Origin: an uncultured Oscillibacter sp. | Lineage (GTDB): Bacteria; Bacillota; Clostridia; Oscillospirales; Oscillospiraceae | DNA length: 7,776 nt | Assembly: GCA_905233795.1 (NCBI GenBank) | Contig: CAJOFP010000126.1 | Location: 1 to 7,776, forward strand | Direction: 5' to 3' | Made by a program: the position numbers and the translations under genes | In this document: positions 6,552-7,776 of the stretch, one piece after another | Numbering within the stretch: the stretch's first letter is position 1 | Layout of the letters: each line of letters starts with the position of its first letter | The notes under the pieces: generated by a model | The model's database searches: none | The model's input: only the letters and a program-made list of their open reading frames with translations | What the model was told of the DNA's origin: nothing

Positions 6552-6630
6552 TGATAGAAATTTCTAAATTTTTATATTATTTTTTTATATTTTTTGTGAA
6601 ATTTAAATAAAGGGCCGTTTATAAATTTTA

Positions 6631-7776
6631 TCAATTCTCATGCGTCAGACGCCAGCGCAGGCCGGAATATCGACGCTGTTTTTTATCATTCCGCGCCATC
6701 GCTCCAAGAATATCGCCGTCCCCCACGGCGATAAACAATTCACGGGCGCGGGTCAAAGCCGTATATAAAACGCCCCGCGCCATCAGAGCCGGCGCGGCGG
6801 GCGTCGCCGCCAGAATCACGCACGGATATTCGCTGCCCTGTGATTTATGCACGGTAATCGCGTAAGCCAATTCTATTTCAGACAGCATTTCCAGCGCGTA
6901 AGCGGCTTCGCGTCCGTCGAAATCAATCGTCAGCCATTTTCCCGACGGGTCAATCTCGGCGATATAGCCGACATCGCCGTTAAAAATCCCGGTTCCGGAT
7001 GTCTTGTCTTTCACGCGTTTCCAGATTATATCATAATCATTGCGAATCTGCATGACGCGATCTCCCTCCCGGAAAACGCGGCTCCCCCATCGGATTTCGC
7101 GCTTGTAAGCAAGATTATTTAAATTATTATTTAAATTATTATGATTAAAATCAGGATTTAACGCGTTTTGCAATAATAGATTTAAATTTTCCGTACCGCA
7201 GGGACCTTTTCTTGTAGGCGTCAGAACTTGTATTTTCTCCGGCGAAATTCCAAGACGTTCCGGGAGACGCGTCCGGCATAGATTGACAATCTCCCGCGCC
7301 GCCTCTGACGGGTTTTTTCGGGATAAAAAGAAAAAATCGCTTTGCTTTTGATTGCTTAAAATCGGCGGTTCTCCCATGTTGACCGCGTGCGCGTTTCGGA
7401 CAATCGCGGATTGTTCGGCCTGTCTGAAAATATCGCGTAAAAATACCGTCGGGACGCGTCCGCCGCGTATTAAATCCGAAAAGACGTTGCCCGCGCCGAC
7501 AGACGGTAATTGATCCGCGTCGCCGACTAAAATCAAACGCGTACCCGGTCGCAAGGCTTTTAATAAAGCCGAAAATAGAATCAAATCAACCATCGACATT
7601 TCATCCGCGATCACGGCGTCCGCCGCAAAAGGCTCGCTTTCCGATTTTGCGAAAATAATTTCTCTCGTGACTTTATCCCAATTCATGCCCAACGCCCTGT
7701 GAATCGTCCGGGCTTCCATACCTGTGACTTCAGACAATCGCTGGGCGGCGCGTCCTGTCGGGGCGCATAACTCGAC
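6631..7776 (-). CDS. recD2: RecD2-type ATP-dependent 5'-3' DNA helicase (N-terminal part off window)
   Basis: The last 381 residues of a superfamily 1B helicase are visible. RecD2 unwinds DNA 5' to 3' with ATP and works in repair without RecB or RecC. The open frame runs unbroken to the right edge, so the TTG at 7737 and the ATG at 7719 are internal and the true start is outside. From the edge the visible motifs are APTGRAA (motif Ia, residues 5-11), TIHR, the Walker B box DEMSMVD (58-64), LILVGDADQLPSVGAGNVFSDL (III), DIFRQAEQSAIVRNAHAVN (IV), DRVMQIRNDYD, YAITVHKSQGSEYP (V) and LYTALTRARELFIAVGD (VI). The Walker A box and the N-terminal domains that define RecD2 lie beyond 7776, so the RecD2 name rests on the motif wording. 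An Asn/Leu-rich insertion precedes the IRWGSRVFREGDRVMQIRND block. The gene ends TGA at 6631, followed by A/T-rich DNA. Confidence 0.9.
   Translation of the reverse strand, partial: VELCAPTGRAAQRLSEVTGMEARTIHRALGMNWDKVTREIIFAKSESEPFAADAVIADEMSMVDLILFSALLKALRPGTRLILVGDADQLPSVGAGNVFSDLIRGGRVPTVFLRDIFRQAEQSAIVRNAHAVNMGEPPILSNQKQSDFFFLSRKNPSEAAREIVNLCRTRLPERLGISPEKIQVLTPTRKGPCGTENLNLLLQNALNPDFNHNNLNNNLNNLAYKREIRWGSRVFREGDRVMQIRNDYDIIWKRVKDKTSGTGIFNGDVGYIAEIDPSGKWLTIDFDGREAAYALEMLSEIELAYAITVHKSQGSEYPCVILAATPAAPALMARGVLYTALTRARELFIAVGDGDILGAMARNDKKQRRYSGLRWRLTHEN
7114..7142. repeat. In-frame 12-bp tandem duplication inside recD2
   Basis: ATTATTTAAATT occurs at 7114-7125 and 7126-7137, followed by a partial third copy (ATTAT). 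On the coding strand it reads as repeated AAT/TTA codons, giving NNLNNNLNN. It sits in a loop between two conserved helicase blocks and is far richer in A/T than the surrounding gene. Confidence 0.85.

Noticed and set aside
6555..6566. TAGAAATTTCTA palindrome next to the lipoprotein promoter as an operator
   Set aside because: A 12-bp palindrome is expected by chance about twice in a window this long, and more often in A/T-rich DNA. It is noted under the promoter but not called.
6631..7737. recD2 as a complete gene starting at TTG 7737
   Set aside because: The frame continues to the window edge with conserved helicase motif Ia (APTGRAAQRL), so 7737 is an internal Leu codon.

Overview
The window holds six protein-coding genes: four complete and two cut by the window edges. 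I see no RNA gene, IS element, CRISPR array or phage gene. The gene set is an undecaprenyl-phosphate sugar-1-phosphate transferase of the WecA/TagO type, a bacterial TrpRS, a COG2509-type FAD dehydrogenase, RecD2 and a Cys-anchored lipoprotein. This fits a bacterium, most likely an anaerobic Clostridia-like member of the Bacillota, but the taxonomic call is inference from gene families only. Base composition is bimodal. Coding sequence is rich in GCG, GGC, CGC and CCG codons, while gaps between genes are almost pure A/T (positions 801-876 contain no G or C).

Layout, left to right. On the minus strand, wecA/tagO (1-751, 3' end missing) lies downstream of trpS (873-1916). A 450-bp divergent region (1917-2366) has one good sigma-A promoter facing each way and a strong inverted repeat overlapping the trpS -35 box. 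On the plus strand are a gene for a cytoplasmic protein with a Q/N-rich head and a TPR tail (2367-3383) and a COG2509 FAD dehydrogenase gene (3462-5243). Converging on these from the right, on the minus strand, are a lipoprotein of unknown function with N-terminal tandem repeats (5300-6448) and the C-terminal part of a RecD2 helicase (6631-7776, N-terminus beyond the window).

The genes do not form an obvious pathway: cell-envelope polymer initiation, tRNA charging, redox and DNA repair sit side by side as in an ordinary chromosomal region. I found no convincing new multi-gene system. The most distinctive feature is a theme across the window. Several proteins carry Asn/Gln-rich low-complexity tracts, and in the conserved enzymes (FAD dehydrogenase, RecD2) these look like loop insertions encoded by perfect in-frame A/T tandem duplications of 6, 9 or 12 bp. 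The lipoprotein carries a 42/33/42-bp coding repeat and the TPR protein a long QDN/QEQ-rich head. No GC-rich intrinsic terminator is visible after any complete gene.
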